Notes under the pieces: model-generated
Databases searched by the model: none
The model's input: only the letters and a program-made list of their open reading frames with translations
Told to the model about the DNA's origin: nothing
Made by a program: the position numbers and the translations under genes
Assembly (NCBI RefSeq): GCF_900155435.1
Contig: NZ_LT700212.1
Span: 659,786-723,785 of the forward strand
Origin: Actinomyces provencensis
Lineage (GTDB): Bacteria; Actinomycetota; Actinomycetes; Actinomycetales; Actinomycetaceae
DNA length: 64,000 nucleotides
Direction of reading: 5' to 3'
Part shown: piece after piece, positions 17,531 through 25,930 of the stretch
Layout of the letters: every line of letters starts with the position of its first letter
How positions within the stretch are numbered: the stretch's first letter is position 1

Positions 17531-18849
17531 GGCGCGCCGGACACCGTGGCCGAAGCAGAGCATGCCGCCTGCATGCGTGTGATCGCAGTGGCGACCCACG
17601 TGGCCTGCTGGTCGGTCGGGAGGCCAGCCAGGGCGCGGGCAGCGGCCGACACGGTGGGGTCCTCTCCCGTCGGCTCGGTGGGGAGCCCGACTGCGGTCGC
17701 CAGCCAGTCGGCGGCCACGAAGTGGTCCGGCCACGCATCCTGGACCTCGGGGCTGTCGCAGTCCTGGAGCAGACCCTCCCCCACCCAGGTGTTCGCCAGA
17801 CCGGACACGGCCGAGTTGAGGGCGAGGTCCCTGTCCTCCGTCGCCCCGGCGGATGCGACGATCCTCCAGAGGGTCCCGTCACGGGAGGACTCGGAGGCCG
17901 TGTCCGGAACCCGGTAGCCCACCGCAGCGAGCCGGTTCCTGGCGGTCAGAACCGCCTCCTGCATGGCGGGGAGGTCTTGTGCGTGCTCCGGCCACACGCA
18001 CACCCTGACCTCGCTGTCCGTCGAGCACACAGTTGCGCCCGTCCGGGCGACCACCGGGTAGTTCCCGTAGTCCTGGACCATCGCGACAGCAACTCCCAGA
18101 CCCACCCCCGCACACAGCACCCCTGTGACGAGGGCGCCCACCGCCACCACGGTCGGGGCCCGATGCCACAGGGCGATCCGGGACGCGGCGAGGGTGACGG
18201 CCCAAGCTCCCAGACCCACAGCGACCAGGCCCGGAGCCAGCGCCGCTGGCAGGGTGACCTGTGAACCTGCGTCGCAGCACCCGCCCTCGTACCCGTTGAG
18301 GTGTCGCAGCCAGAAGGGCTGGAAGGACTGGGGCATCGCGAACCAGCACCACGTGCCGATCATGACCACCGGCGGTGCGAGTCGGGCCGGAAGGACCAGC
18401 GACAGAGCACCCCCGACCAGGACGGAGGCGGCGACGATGAGCGGTGCCACTGCCAGGATCACGAGGTCGACCCCGGTGGGTCCCCCGACTGCCCGGGGAA
18501 GGACGAGGACCCAGGACAGGGCCAGACCGAGCAGACCACTGACCAACGCCGACACGAGGCTGCGGCCCATGATCGCGGTGGCAGGGCGCGTGGAGGGATG
18601 TCGGAGCACACCTGCCACCCGCAGCGTCGCGATGTCCCATGCGGCGACCGCCGCAGCCAGCGGGCACACCAGCCAGATCGTCGAGTTGGCGGTCTCGGCA
18701 ACCGAGTTCCAGTAGCCCTCAGCGGCGGCGCGCAGCGTCTGGGGCTGGACCAGGACATCCAGGATGACCATGAGGAGGATGAGAGGGCCACCCACCAGGG
18801 CCATGCTCCTGCGCTCCGGCCCCCACCACCTCGCCCTGATCCTGCTCAC
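17527..18849 (-). CDS. ABC permease-like protein with C-terminal extracytoplasmic domain
   Basis: 440-aa membrane protein. It has six or more hydrophobic segments in residues 15-270 (for example GGPLILLMVILDVLV, ALVSGLLGLALSWVLVLP and VVAVGALVTGVLCAGVGLGV). A soluble C-terminal part of about 170 residues has a possible disulfide pair in ATVCSTDSEVRVCVW. It resembles actinobacterial permease-like proteins paired with a lone ABC ATPase. It overlaps the ATPase gene upstream and the small membrane gene downstream by four bases each, so the three form one operon. A role in peptide export or self-protection is inferred from the neighbouring peptide and two-component genes. Confidence 0.75.
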   Translation of the reverse strand: MSRIRARWWGPERRSMALVGGPLILLMVILDVLVQPQTLRAAAEGYWNSVAETANSTIWLVCPLAAAVAAWDIATLRVAGVLRHPSTRPATAIMGRSLVSALVSGLLGLALSWVLVLPRAVGGPTGVDLVILAVAPLIVAASVLVGGALSLVLPARLAPPVVMIGTWCWFAMPQSFQPFWLRHLNGYEGGCCDAGSQVTLPAALAPGLVAVGLGAWAVTLAASRIALWHRAPTVVAVGALVTGVLCAGVGLGVAVAMVQDYGNYPVVARTGATVCSTDSEVRVCVWPEHAQDLPAMQEAVLTARNRLAAVGYRVPDTASESSRDGTLWRIVASAGATEDRDLALNSAVSGLANTWVGEGLLQDCDSPEVQDAWPDHFVAADWLATAVGLPTEPTGEDPTVSAAARALAGLPTDQQATWVATAITRMQAACSASATVSGAP

Positions 18850-19640
18850 GATCCCTCCAGGAGACGCGTGAAGGCCACGTCACCGCGCTCGCCCTGTCCT
18901 CCTGTAGGCGGAGCCAGGTCGACGAACGCCTCCGTACTGCCCTGCCACAGCACCGCGCCCCGGTGCAGCACGACCACATGGTCGAAGGCCCCTCCGATCA
19001 CGTCCGCAGTGACGTGGGTGGACACCACCAGATTGACCTCATCGCGCAGTTCCCGGAAGAGGTCGCGGACCGAGGACCTCTGGAGCGGGTCGAGACCCGC
19101 CGCAGGCTCGTCGAGCAGCAGCCAGTCGGAGCCGTGGATGAGGGCCTGGGCAATCCCGAGTCTGCGCAGTTGCCCACCGGACAGCTCGGACGCCCTGGTC
19201 CCCTCCTGCTCCTGGAGGGACACCCTGCCCAGGGCGCGCGGGGCATCCTCCCACGCCTGCGTCCTGTCCATCCCTGCCAGCCATCCGGCATAGGCCACCG
19301 ACTCACGCGCACTGAACCGCCCGATCGGGCGGATCACCTGCGGCATCCAACCGAGCCGACGTCGGTACGCTGCCATCGTGTGACCGTGGGCACGATCGCC
19401 ACCCACGGACACCACGCCCGACTGTGGTACCAGCAGGGTCGCAGCGACACCCATGAGCGTCGACTTCCCCGCGCCGTTCACGCCGAGCAGCGCCGTGGAC
19501 CCGCACGGGAACCCGACAGACAGATCCGCCAGGACACGGAGCCCGCGGCGTCGGTAGGAGAACGAGACCTTTGACAGCACCAGGTCATCGCCGACGCTGC
19601 GTCCTGTCCCGGCTGCCCCGGTGGTCGGGGCGCTCACCAC
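18846..19640 (-). CDS. ABC transporter ATP-binding protein
   Basis: 264-aa stand-alone ATPase with Walker A GVNGAGKST, signature ELSGGQLRRLGIAQAL, Walker B WLLLDEPAAGLD and switch His in VVSTHVTAD. This is the fold of ATPases of drug or lantibiotic self-protection (type ABC-2) transporters. The start is a GTG at 19640; the next codon is also GTG. It is the first gene of the three-gene ABC operon and lies downstream of the response regulator on the same strand, a layout typical of sensing/detoxification modules. Confidence 0.9.
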   Translation of the reverse strand: MVSAPTTGAAGTGRSVGDDLVLSKVSFSYRRRGLRVLADLSVGFPCGSTALLGVNGAGKSTLMGVAATLLVPQSGVVSVGGDRAHGHTMAAYRRRLGWMPQVIRPIGRFSARESVAYAGWLAGMDRTQAWEDAPRALGRVSLQEQEGTRASELSGGQLRRLGIAQALIHGSDWLLLDEPAAGLDPLQRSSVRDLFRELRDEVNLVVSTHVTADVIGGAFDHVVVLHRGAVLWQGSTEAFVDLAPPTGGQGERGDVAFTRLLEGS

Positions 19641-19712
19641 GTCATCCTCACAGTGCCGACACCCATCTGCTGTGACCCTTCGGAGCCTCTGGTGCCTTCG
19701 TGGATACGAACC

Positions 19713-19817
19713 TCACTCCCCGAGGAGAAGCTGGATGTTTCTCCAGTACAGAGGACCGATCCAACGGCTCACGGCAACGTCCACGCGAGTGCGCAGGTCC
19801 AACACGTGTCTCGACAT
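19713..19817 (-). CDS. Possible 34-residue peptide
   Basis: ATG-initiated frame encoding MSRHVLDLRTRVDVAV followed by a Trp-rich amphipathic end (SRWIGPLYWRNIQLLLGE). It lies in the 263-base gap between the response regulator and the ABC ATPase, on the same strand. There is no clear ribosome site and no signal peptide. Without comparative data I treat it only as a candidate; the gap otherwise holds the presumed promoter of the ABC operon. Confidence 0.2.
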   Translation of the reverse strand: MSRHVLDLRTRVDVAVSRWIGPLYWRNIQLLLGE

Positions 19818-19903
19818 CCACTGACGGAACTGTGACGCGCGCAGTGCCCGCTCTCTGCACGACCCTCATGGGGACGCTCCCACGAGGCTCCCGCCGAGCG
19901 GCG

Positions 19904-20581
19904 TCAACCCGTGTGCCGCACCGGGCCCGCTCCGATGGCCAGCGCCCGGACGGCCACCTCCGCGCGGGACTGGCAGCCGGTGCGCCGGAGGATGTCCGAG
20001 ACGTAGGCTTGGGCGGTCTTCTCGCGCAGGCCCAGGGTCTTCGCGATGGTGCGATTGGACGCCGCGCGGGTGAGCAGACCCAGCACCTCCCGGAGTTGCG
20101 TGGGCAGTGCGTCGATGGCGGCGACGAACTCCGGGTCCTCCTCGCGTTGGATGACCCGTGAACGGTAGGACTCCGCGAGCATGGCCGTGGGGCGAGGACC
20201 CATGACGGTCTCACCGGCCACTGCCGCGTGCAGCAGGCGGGCGAGGCTGGCGATGGGGAGGTCCTTGGTGAGGAACCCGTTCGCCCCTGCCGCCAACGCC
20301 CGATCCAGGAAGTCGTCCTGGGCGAAGGAGGTGAGCATGACGACCGTGACGTCGGGGTGGCGTGCCACGATCCTGCGTGTGGTGTCGATGCCGTCGAGGA
20401 CGGGCATGTCGACGTCGAGCAGCGCGACGTCCACGCAGCGCTCCTCCAGCACACCCAGTGCCGCGGCGCCATCCGGGACGGAGTCGACCAGGTCGATGTC
20501 CTCCCGGCTCCCCAGCAGCGAGGCGAGCGACTCCCGCAGCGCCGGATCGTCATCTGCCAGCAGCAACCTCAGCGGGTCCAT
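19904..20581 (-). CDS. LuxR/NarL-type response regulator
   Basis: 225-aa two-component regulator. The receiver domain has acidic pocket LADDDP, phospho-acceptor Asp in LLDVDMPVLDG and Lys in FLTKDLP. The C-terminal GerE-type helix-turn-helix spans ASNRTIAKTLGLREKTAQAY. ATG 20581 overlaps the end of the kinase gene by 32 bases. It probably controls the ABC operon just downstream and perhaps the peptide gene upstream. The kinase reading frame is broken, so signalling may be lost unless those frameshifts are sequencing errors. Confidence 0.93.
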   Translation of the reverse strand: MDPLRLLLADDDPALRESLASLLGSREDIDLVDSVPDGAAALGVLEERCVDVALLDVDMPVLDGIDTTRRIVARHPDVTVVMLTSFAQDDFLDRALAAGANGFLTKDLPIASLARLLHAAVAGETVMGPRPTAMLAESYRSRVIQREEDPEFVAAIDALPTQLREVLGLLTRAASNRTIAKTLGLREKTAQAYVSDILRRTGCQSRAEVAVRALAIGAGPVRHTG

Positions 20582-21767
20582 GCGCGACGACACCTCCCTC
20601 CGCCTCAGAGGTCTCTCGCCCGGTGGGCTCCTGCACCATCGGACGTCCGGGCAGCTCCACCGTGAGCAGCCACGTGCCACCGGCGCAGCCGTAGCGTGCG
20701 GTCCCACCCTCCCGGGCAGCCCTCTCCGCCAGGGAGACCAGGCCGAAGCCACCGGACAGTGCCCCGTCCGCATCGCATGCTGCCGGGTCGACGTCATTGG
20801 CCATCGCCAGGGAGATCCCACCTCCGGGCAGTGTCTCCACCGTGAGGTTCACCGTCGATCCGGAGGGCGCGTACTTGAGGACGTTGGTGGCCCCCCTTCA
20901 CGCAGGGCGAGGGCGAGGACGGAGCGCTGTCCGGACGTGCACGCGACATCGACGCCATCGGCCACGTCGGCATTCACCGTGATGTGGCGACCCGCGAGCA
21001 TGGTCCGGCACTTCCCGAGGACCTCGGCCAGGGGATCCTGGGGATCGTTGCGCGTGACTCCGGCCTCATCCATGAGCACGCGCAGGTGCCACATGGCCTC
21101 CCGGCGCCGTGTCGCCCAGGGCTTCCAGCTCCGCGGCGGTATCGGGCTCCTGCGTGTGTTGGGCGATGGACTGGCTGGCGACGATGACCCTGACCAGGTC
21201 CGAGGCCACCGTGTCGTGGAGGGTGGCAGCGAGCTTGTGACGCACCGAGGTCTCGGCCTCCGACGCAGCCCGCTGCCTCTGCTCCTCCAACGCCTCGACG
21301 CGCACGTGGTTCCACCGCAACCCGGCGCCCGCAAGGATTGCGAAGCCCACGCCGAGGATCAGGCCGAGGAAGTCACCTGTCGGGGCATCGGACTGGAAGA
21401 TCTCTGCGCCTTCAAGGGCGACGAGCATGATCGCTGCGGCGATGTACCAACGACGGGAGATCCAATCGGCGGCAACCACATAGATGCCGATGAACGGAAC
21501 CGAGACGACGACGATCTCTGGGGGGAGCAAGATGCCTGTGAAGATGATGAGTGCGAAGATCGCCCCACCCACCGCAGGGAACCACCCGACCAAGGCGAGC
21601 GCCACGCAGCTGAGGACTGTCCAGACCCAGTTCCCGACCACGCCCGAGGAGAGTGCGCCGGAGAGAACTTGCAGGACAAGAACGACACCGGCACACACGA
21701 CGATCGCCGTTCGCCGCGCGAGTCCCACGTCTACAGGACGTTGGTGGAACGCATCCGCATGCTTCAT
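20550..21767 (-). pseudogene. Sensor histidine kinase (HisKA_3 type), two compensating frameshifts
   Basis: Reading in three segments restores a NarX/DesK-like kinase. It has about five membrane segments, then a dimerisation helix with phospho-acceptor His in AATLHDTVASDL, then REAMWHLRVLMDEAG, an N-box resembling ALREG.TNVLKYAPSG and the G-box GFGLVSLAERAAREGG. The frame shifts near 21104-21107, where two bases appear missing in a GCGC context. It shifts back at a run of six C (20891-20896). The first and last segments are in the same frame, so the net change is zero, but the gene as written stops at 21066. The cause is mutation, phase variation or sequencing error. Confidence 0.85.
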
Positions 21768-21768
21768 C

Positions 21769-21969
21769 TCACTTGCATCCCGGCCAAGAGGGGAAGGCCT
21801 TGCAGTACCAAGGCTCTCCGGAGGCCACTTCGACTGCTACAGCTCCCGAAGTCGCCAGACCGGATCTGTCGGAAGAAGCAAGTGAGTCCGCATGTGCAAC
21901 CAGAGGAGCCGAGACGCAGAGAACCATGACCAGCGAGTACACCAATGACGACTGCCATCCAACCCGCAT
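21769..21969 (-). CDS. Small secreted cysteine peptide upstream of the sensor kinase
   Basis: 66-aa precursor. The signal peptide MRVGWQSSLVYSLVMVLCVS continues to an AHA cleavage motif at residues 25-27, giving a mature chain of about 39 residues. The chain ends GEPWYCKAFPSWPGCK, with two Cys separated by eight residues that could close a disulfide loop rich in aromatic residues and Pro. The stop lies one base before the ATG of the sensor kinase, so they are co-translated. An alternative ATG is at 22002. I do not recognise the family. A role as extracellular signal, bacteriocin or kinase co-sensor is inferred from position. Confidence 0.65.
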   Translation of the reverse strand: MRVGWQSSLVYSLVMVLCVSAPLVAHADSLASSDRSGLATSGAVAVEVASGEPWYCKAFPSWPGCK

Positions 21970-22243
21970 CTTGACGTCCCCTGCCTGAATTGTTCTGCGC
22001 ATAGCTCGACTCCCAATAACCCCCCGGTCCCCACCGAGGCCAGCCCTGAGATGAAGTATCTCATCGAAGACCGTCCCGAAGACATGGACAAACATCAGTG
22101 TTCACCTTGAACGCAAGTGAGCTGCATCCTCGAGGTGCCCGGTGACGAGGCGTGAATCCCGGAAGTGCACTCGTAAGGACGGGCGGGTCCCAGTCATCCC
22201 GACGGGGCCGAGTGATTGTCTCGAATGAGAGGGATTGATCGAC

Positions 22244-22327
22244 ATGAACACGAAGAGGACACTTGCCACACTCGCAACCGTTGGAGTGTTGGCACTCCGG
22301 AACCTGTCAACCTGGGTGGGTCAGTGA
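22244..22327 (+). pseudogene. Signal-peptide start of a secreted protein, cut by an IS remnant
   Basis: ATG 22244 has GAGAGGG ten bases upstream and encodes MNTKRTLATLATVGVLAL, a typical Sec signal peptide core. The frame then runs into insertion-sequence end DNA (RNLSTWVGQ, stop). The natural downstream part is not found beyond the IS remnant. It is divergent from the small cysteine peptide gene, 274 bases away, and may have been a second exported peptide of the same locus. Confidence 0.55.
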
Positions 22328-22461
22328 CTGTGCTGGATCGTTGAGTTGGTCGTCTCCTTGGGGGGTTGGTTGATCCACGCCGTCTCTGGCAGTGTCAGCG
22401 GGACGGGCGGGTGGTGGACGAAGCGCTCGGGGTGGGCGCCGTATGCGCGGGTCAGTGCCTA
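22305..22461 (-). mobile_element. IS3-family remnant: transposase C-terminus and one end
   Basis: On the minus strand bases 22458-22321 encode the tail AYGAHPERFVHHPPVPLTLP followed by ETAWINQPPKETTNSTIQHS and a stop. HPERF...P.LP...WIN.P is the usual C-terminus of IS3-type integrase-like transposases of actinobacteria. An in-frame stop at 22461 and lost similarity show that the rest is gone. TGTCAACCTGGGTGGGTCA (22305 onward) is probably the element's terminal repeat. The element interrupts the signal-peptide gene at 22244. Confidence 0.75.
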
Positions 22462-22855
22462 CAGCCTGCCCCGCCCCAGCGGGCGCCGTCATCGTCGTAC
22501 TCATCCTGGGGAACTCCTCCCCGCCCTCTACGACACCGATCCGGACTGTCCGGGTGTCTTACTCAAGGTTGGCACAGAGGGCCCCCGTCCCCGACCTGCC
22601 CCCCACAGACACACACCCACACAAGCAAGCATCCAGAAGCCAGTGCCCACCAGCTGCGCCTGCCGCCCAGACGCGAACACACGGACGCAGCCCACACCAC
22701 ACCTCACGGGTGCGGCGACGGCGCCGGGCTATCATGGTCCGGACAAGACAACATCGGTAGAGCGTGTGTGTCCCAGGCAGGGTGCGCAGCGTGATGTACC
22801 ACCGGGCCTTTCCGGTGGGGTGGATGCGCGGTAGGCGCGGGAATTGGAGCACACC
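22462..22855 (+). promoter_or_regulatory. 394-base gap: decayed DNA, then promoter and 5' leader of the next operon
   Basis: The left two thirds hold no convincing gene and look like decayed or CA-rich DNA. A TATCAT box (22730-22735) is a plausible -10 element, which gives a leader of about 114 bases. In it CCACCGG (22799-22805) pairs with CCGGTGG (22812-22818) around a six-base loop. An unusually long leader on the first gene of the operon, where other genes here are leaderless, suggests post-transcriptional control. Confidence 0.4.
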
Positions 22856-25759
22856 ATGGCAGATGACAGGGATTCTCGGGGCGGGCACGGGGACTCGGGT
22901 TCAGGTCATCAGTGGCGGGAGTCGGGGGACAGGTCCTGGCGGGGACGTGACTCCGGCTCCCAGGGGCGTGATCGTGGAGGCGAGCGAGGTTCGCACGGTG
23001 GCCGCGACGACCGCCGTGGGAGTGAGCGTGGCTCGTACGGCAAGCGCGACGACACCCGCGGTGGGCATCGCTCCCACGCGGACCGTGACGACCGCCGGGG
23101 CGGGTACAGCAAGGACGACCGTGGTGAGCGTCGTTCCTACGGTGATCGGGATGACCGGCGCGGTGGTTACCGCAGGGACGACCGTGGCGAGCGCGGTTCC
23201 TATGGGGACCGTGACGACAATCGTGGTGAGCGTCGTTCCTACGGCGACCGTGACGACCGGCGCGGTGGGTACCGCAGGGACGACCGTGGTGAACGGCGCT
23301 CCTACGGGGACCGTGACGACCGTCGCTCCTACGGCAAGCGTGACGACAACCGTGGTGAGCGTCGTTCCTACGGGGACCGTGACGACCGCCGGGGCGGGTA
23401 CAGCAGGGACGACCGTGGTGAGCGTCGTTCCTACGGGGACCGTGACGACCGCCGCTCCTACGGCAAGCGTGACGACAACCGTGGTGAGCGTCGTTCCTAC
23501 GGGGATCGCGATGGCCGTCGCGGCGGCGAGCGGGGTTCCTACGGCAAGCGTGACGACAACCGCGGTGAGCGCCGTTCCTACGGGGACCGCGACGACCGTC
23601 GCGGCGGGTACCGCAGGGACGACCGTGGTGATCGGCGTTCCTCCGGCAACCGTGAGGACCGCCGGGGAGGACCCCGGCGGGACGAGCGCGGGGGCCAGCG
23701 GGGAGGGGCACGCCGGGACGACCGTCAGGAGCGGTACTCCAGCACGGATGAGTACGTGTCCCCGAATGCGGACGAGCCGACGATTCCTGCCGGCGTGTCG
23801 GCGGATGAACTCGACAAGGACGTCCTGCGTGCGCTCAACACCCTCTCCGGCCCGAACAGGGACATCGTCGCACGTCACCTCGTCATGGCCGGCCAGCTCA
23901 TCGATCTCGACCCTGAGCGTGCCTACCAGCATGCCCAGGCTGCGTCCAACCGCGCAGGTCGCGTCGACATGGTGCGGGAGGCTGCCGCGCTGACGGCCTA
24001 CGCCTCCGGACGGTACGAGGAGGCGCTGCGTGAGGTCCGGGCTGTGCGGCGGATGCGGGGGGACGACTCCCTGCGCGCCGTTGAGGCGGACTCGGAGCGC
24101 GGCCTCGGTCGCCCGGAGAAGGCCGTGGAGATCATCGACGCCACTGACACCAAGGGCATGGATCTGGCCGACCAGGTGGAGTTGGTCCTCGTCTCCTCCG
24201 GCGCACGCGCGGACCTCGGGCAGAACGAGGTCGGCCTCGTCCTCGTCGACGACGCACTGGCCGCGCTGCCGGAGGACGTGGACCCGGAGCTCGTCAGGCG
24301 CCTCATGAGCGTGAAGGCCGACCGCCTGCGCGAGCTGGGTCGGGACGACGAGGCAGACGAGGTCGTGGCGTCCATGCCCGAGGAGGTCGAGGACCCCGAG
24401 ATCCTCGATGTCGAACTGATCGCGGACGCCGATGTCGACCGCAGGCCCACACCCCTGCGCGGTACGGACGCGCCGCTGGACCAGACCTTCGACGGGGTCC
24501 TCATGGACCTCGACGGTGTCGCCTACCACGGGGCGGACCCCGTGGAGCATGCCGCTGACTCGGTCGTCGCTGCGCGCGCGGCCGGGATGAGGACCGCATT
24601 CCTGACCAACAATGCCTCCCGCTCGCCGCGCAGTGTGGCGGAGCAGCTCAACGAGCTCGGGTTCCAGGTCGATCCGGGGATGATCATGACCTCCGCGATG
24701 GACGTCGTCGCCTACATGAAGGAGAACATCGAGGACGGGGCCCCGGTCCTGGTGGTGGGCGGCGAAGGGCTGCGCGACGCGGTCACCGCGGGCGGCTACA
24801 CCGTCGTCGACTCCGCGGAGGAGTCCCCGGCGGCCGTGGTCCAGGGGTTCGACCCCGGCGTCGGTTGGGCCCAGCTGAGCGAGGCCGTGTACGCGATCCA
24901 CGCGGGAGCGATGTTCTTCGCGACGAACCTGGACGCGACCCTGCCGACGGAACGTGGGTTCGCTCTCGGGAACGGCTCCCTCGTGCGCGCCGTGCAGAAC
25001 GCGACCGACCGTCGTCCCATCGCCGCCGGCAAGCCGGAACCGGGTATCTACACCCGTGCTGCGGCGCTCGTGGGGGCGACGAACCCGGTCGCCGTCGGCG
25101 ACCGGCTCGAGACGGACGTGGCCGGGGCGGTCATCGCAGGCATGCCCGCCATGCACGTGCTCACCGGCGTCCACCAGGCGCGGGACGTGATCACCGCCCG
25201 TCGCGGTCAACGCCCGGCCTTCCTCGCCCGCGACCTGCGTGGCCTCGTCGAGGAGCACCCGCGGCCGAAGCACCACCTGGACAACTCCTGGACCTGCGGG
25301 GTCTCCCAGGTGGCCCGGGTCCTGCGCAGCGGGACGCTGAGCCTCGACGATGTCGAGCTCTCGGGTCCCACCACCGTCACCCTGGACTCCTACCGGGCGC
25401 TGGCCGCCGCCGCGTGGGACGCAGCCGACGAAGGAACCCAGGTCGCCTGCCCGGAGATCGCCGTTGTCGACAATGACGATCCCGCGGGGATCGTCGAGGC
25501 TCCTGACCCCGGACCTGTCGAGGAATCGACTGACGTGCCGGACACCGGGGCGGCGGAGGGAGGCTCGGCGTTCACCGATGCGGACCTGGCGCTCGGCGCG
25601 GATGCCGAGGAGCTCGCCGATGCCGAGGACACGCCCGCATTCCTGCCGGGTGAGGAGGAGTTGGAGGCTCTCCTCGCCGACACGGACGGGGAAGCGACTA
25701 CCGATGCCTCAGGATCCGAGGAAGTGGCCGGGCCGGGTGAGGACGGGGAGGAACGGTGA
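22856..25759 (+). CDS. Fusion protein: RG/RDD-rich repeat domain, TPR-like region, HAD-IIA phosphatase
   Basis: 967-aa protein. Residues 1-295 are a low-complexity domain built from repeats such as RSYGDRDDRRGGY and RRDDRGE, disordered and Arg/Gly/Asp-rich like RGG RNA-binding tails. Residues 300-540 form an alpha-helical TPR-like region (AAALTAYASGRYEEALREVR). Residues 545-770 are a NagD-like HAD domain with MDLDGVAYHG, LTNNASRS, AGKPEPGIYTRA and VGDRLETDVAGA. An acidic tail ends the protein. In mycobacteria the TPR and HAD proteins are separate neighbouring genes before tlyA. ATG 22856 has a GGAG site. The next gene overlaps (GTGA). Confidence 0.88.
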   Translation: MADDRDSRGGHGDSGSGHQWRESGDRSWRGRDSGSQGRDRGGERGSHGGRDDRRGSERGSYGKRDDTRGGHRSHADRDDRRGGYSKDDRGERRSYGDRDDRRGGYRRDDRGERGSYGDRDDNRGERRSYGDRDDRRGGYRRDDRGERRSYGDRDDRRSYGKRDDNRGERRSYGDRDDRRGGYSRDDRGERRSYGDRDDRRSYGKRDDNRGERRSYGDRDGRRGGERGSYGKRDDNRGERRSYGDRDDRRGGYRRDDRGDRRSSGNREDRRGGPRRDERGGQRGGARRDDRQERYSSTDEYVSPNADEPTIPAGVSADELDKDVLRALNTLSGPNRDIVARHLVMAGQLIDLDPERAYQHAQAASNRAGRVDMVREAAALTAYASGRYEEALREVRAVRRMRGDDSLRAVEADSERGLGRPEKAVEIIDATDTKGMDLADQVELVLVSSGARADLGQNEVGLVLVDDALAALPEDVDPELVRRLMSVKADRLRELGRDDEADEVVASMPEEVEDPEILDVELIADADVDRRPTPLRGTDAPLDQTFDGVLMDLDGVAYHGADPVEHAADSVVAARAAGMRTAFLTNNASRSPRSVAEQLNELGFQVDPGMIMTSAMDVVAYMKENIEDGAPVLVVGGEGLRDAVTAGGYTVVDSAEESPAAVVQGFDPGVGWAQLSEAVYAIHAGAMFFATNLDATLPTERGFALGNGSLVRAVQNATDRRPIAAGKPEPGIYTRAAALVGATNPVAVGDRLETDVAGAVIAGMPAMHVLTGVHQARDVITARRGQRPAFLARDLRGLVEEHPRPKHHLDNSWTCGVSQVARVLRSGTLSLDDVELSGPTTVTLDSYRALAAAAWDAADEGTQVACPEIAVVDNDDPAGIVEAPDPGPVEESTDVPDTGAAEGGSAFTDADLALGADAEELADAEDTPAFLPGEEELEALLADTDGEATTDASGSEEVAGPGEDGEER
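22930..23740 (+). repeat. In-gene degenerate tandem repeats encoding the RG-rich domain
   Basis: Units of 39-48 bases repeat throughout the 5' third of the fusion gene. A block of about 53 bases at 23324 recurs exactly at 23453, a 129-base step (43 codons). Such repeats can expand or contract in frame by slippage or recombination. Confidence 0.8.
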
Positions 25760-25929
25760 CACCTGGAGCTCCCCTTCCCGTTCCGGACTCCTCGGCCCTC
25801 GCGTCCCAGCTCCAGGCCGTGGATGCGCGACTGGAGGGTTTCGAGGAACTGCCCCTCGACCTCCAGGTGCGCACGCTCGCCGCAGTCGAGGCCGACCTGC
25901 GCTCCGCCCTCGAGACCGCGAGGAGTTGA
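25756..25929 (+). CDS. Small conserved-position protein (Rv1693-like)
   Basis: 57-aa protein starting VTPGAPLPVPDSSALASQLQ with a single predicted helix pair (AVDARLEGFEELPLDLQVRT). The GTG overlaps the stop of the fusion gene by four bases, and tlyA begins one base after its stop. A short protein also sits between the HAD gene and tlyA in mycobacteria, so it is probably real. Its function is unknown; it may be a small partner of the HAD or TlyA protein. Confidence 0.75.
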   Translation: MTPGAPLPVPDSSALASQLQAVDARLEGFEELPLDLQVRTLAAVEADLRSALETARS

Positions 25930-25930
25930 G

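Noticed and set aside
22346-22834. 162-codon plus-strand frame across the IS remnant
   Set aside because: It is antisense to the transposase tail and then runs through Pro/Thr-rich decayed DNA with no family features.
22764-23993. 409-codon plus-strand frame overlapping the repeat region
   Set aside because: A shifted reading of the same tandem repeats (VTTAGAGTAGTTVVSVV type); no domain and it ends inside the true gene.
22901-25276. 791-codon open frame antisense to the RG-repeat fusion gene
   Set aside because: It is rich in repeating Val/Thr/Pro, the mirror of the RDD repeats. The sense frame has recognisable TPR-like and HAD domains, so the antisense frame is a by-product of codon composition.
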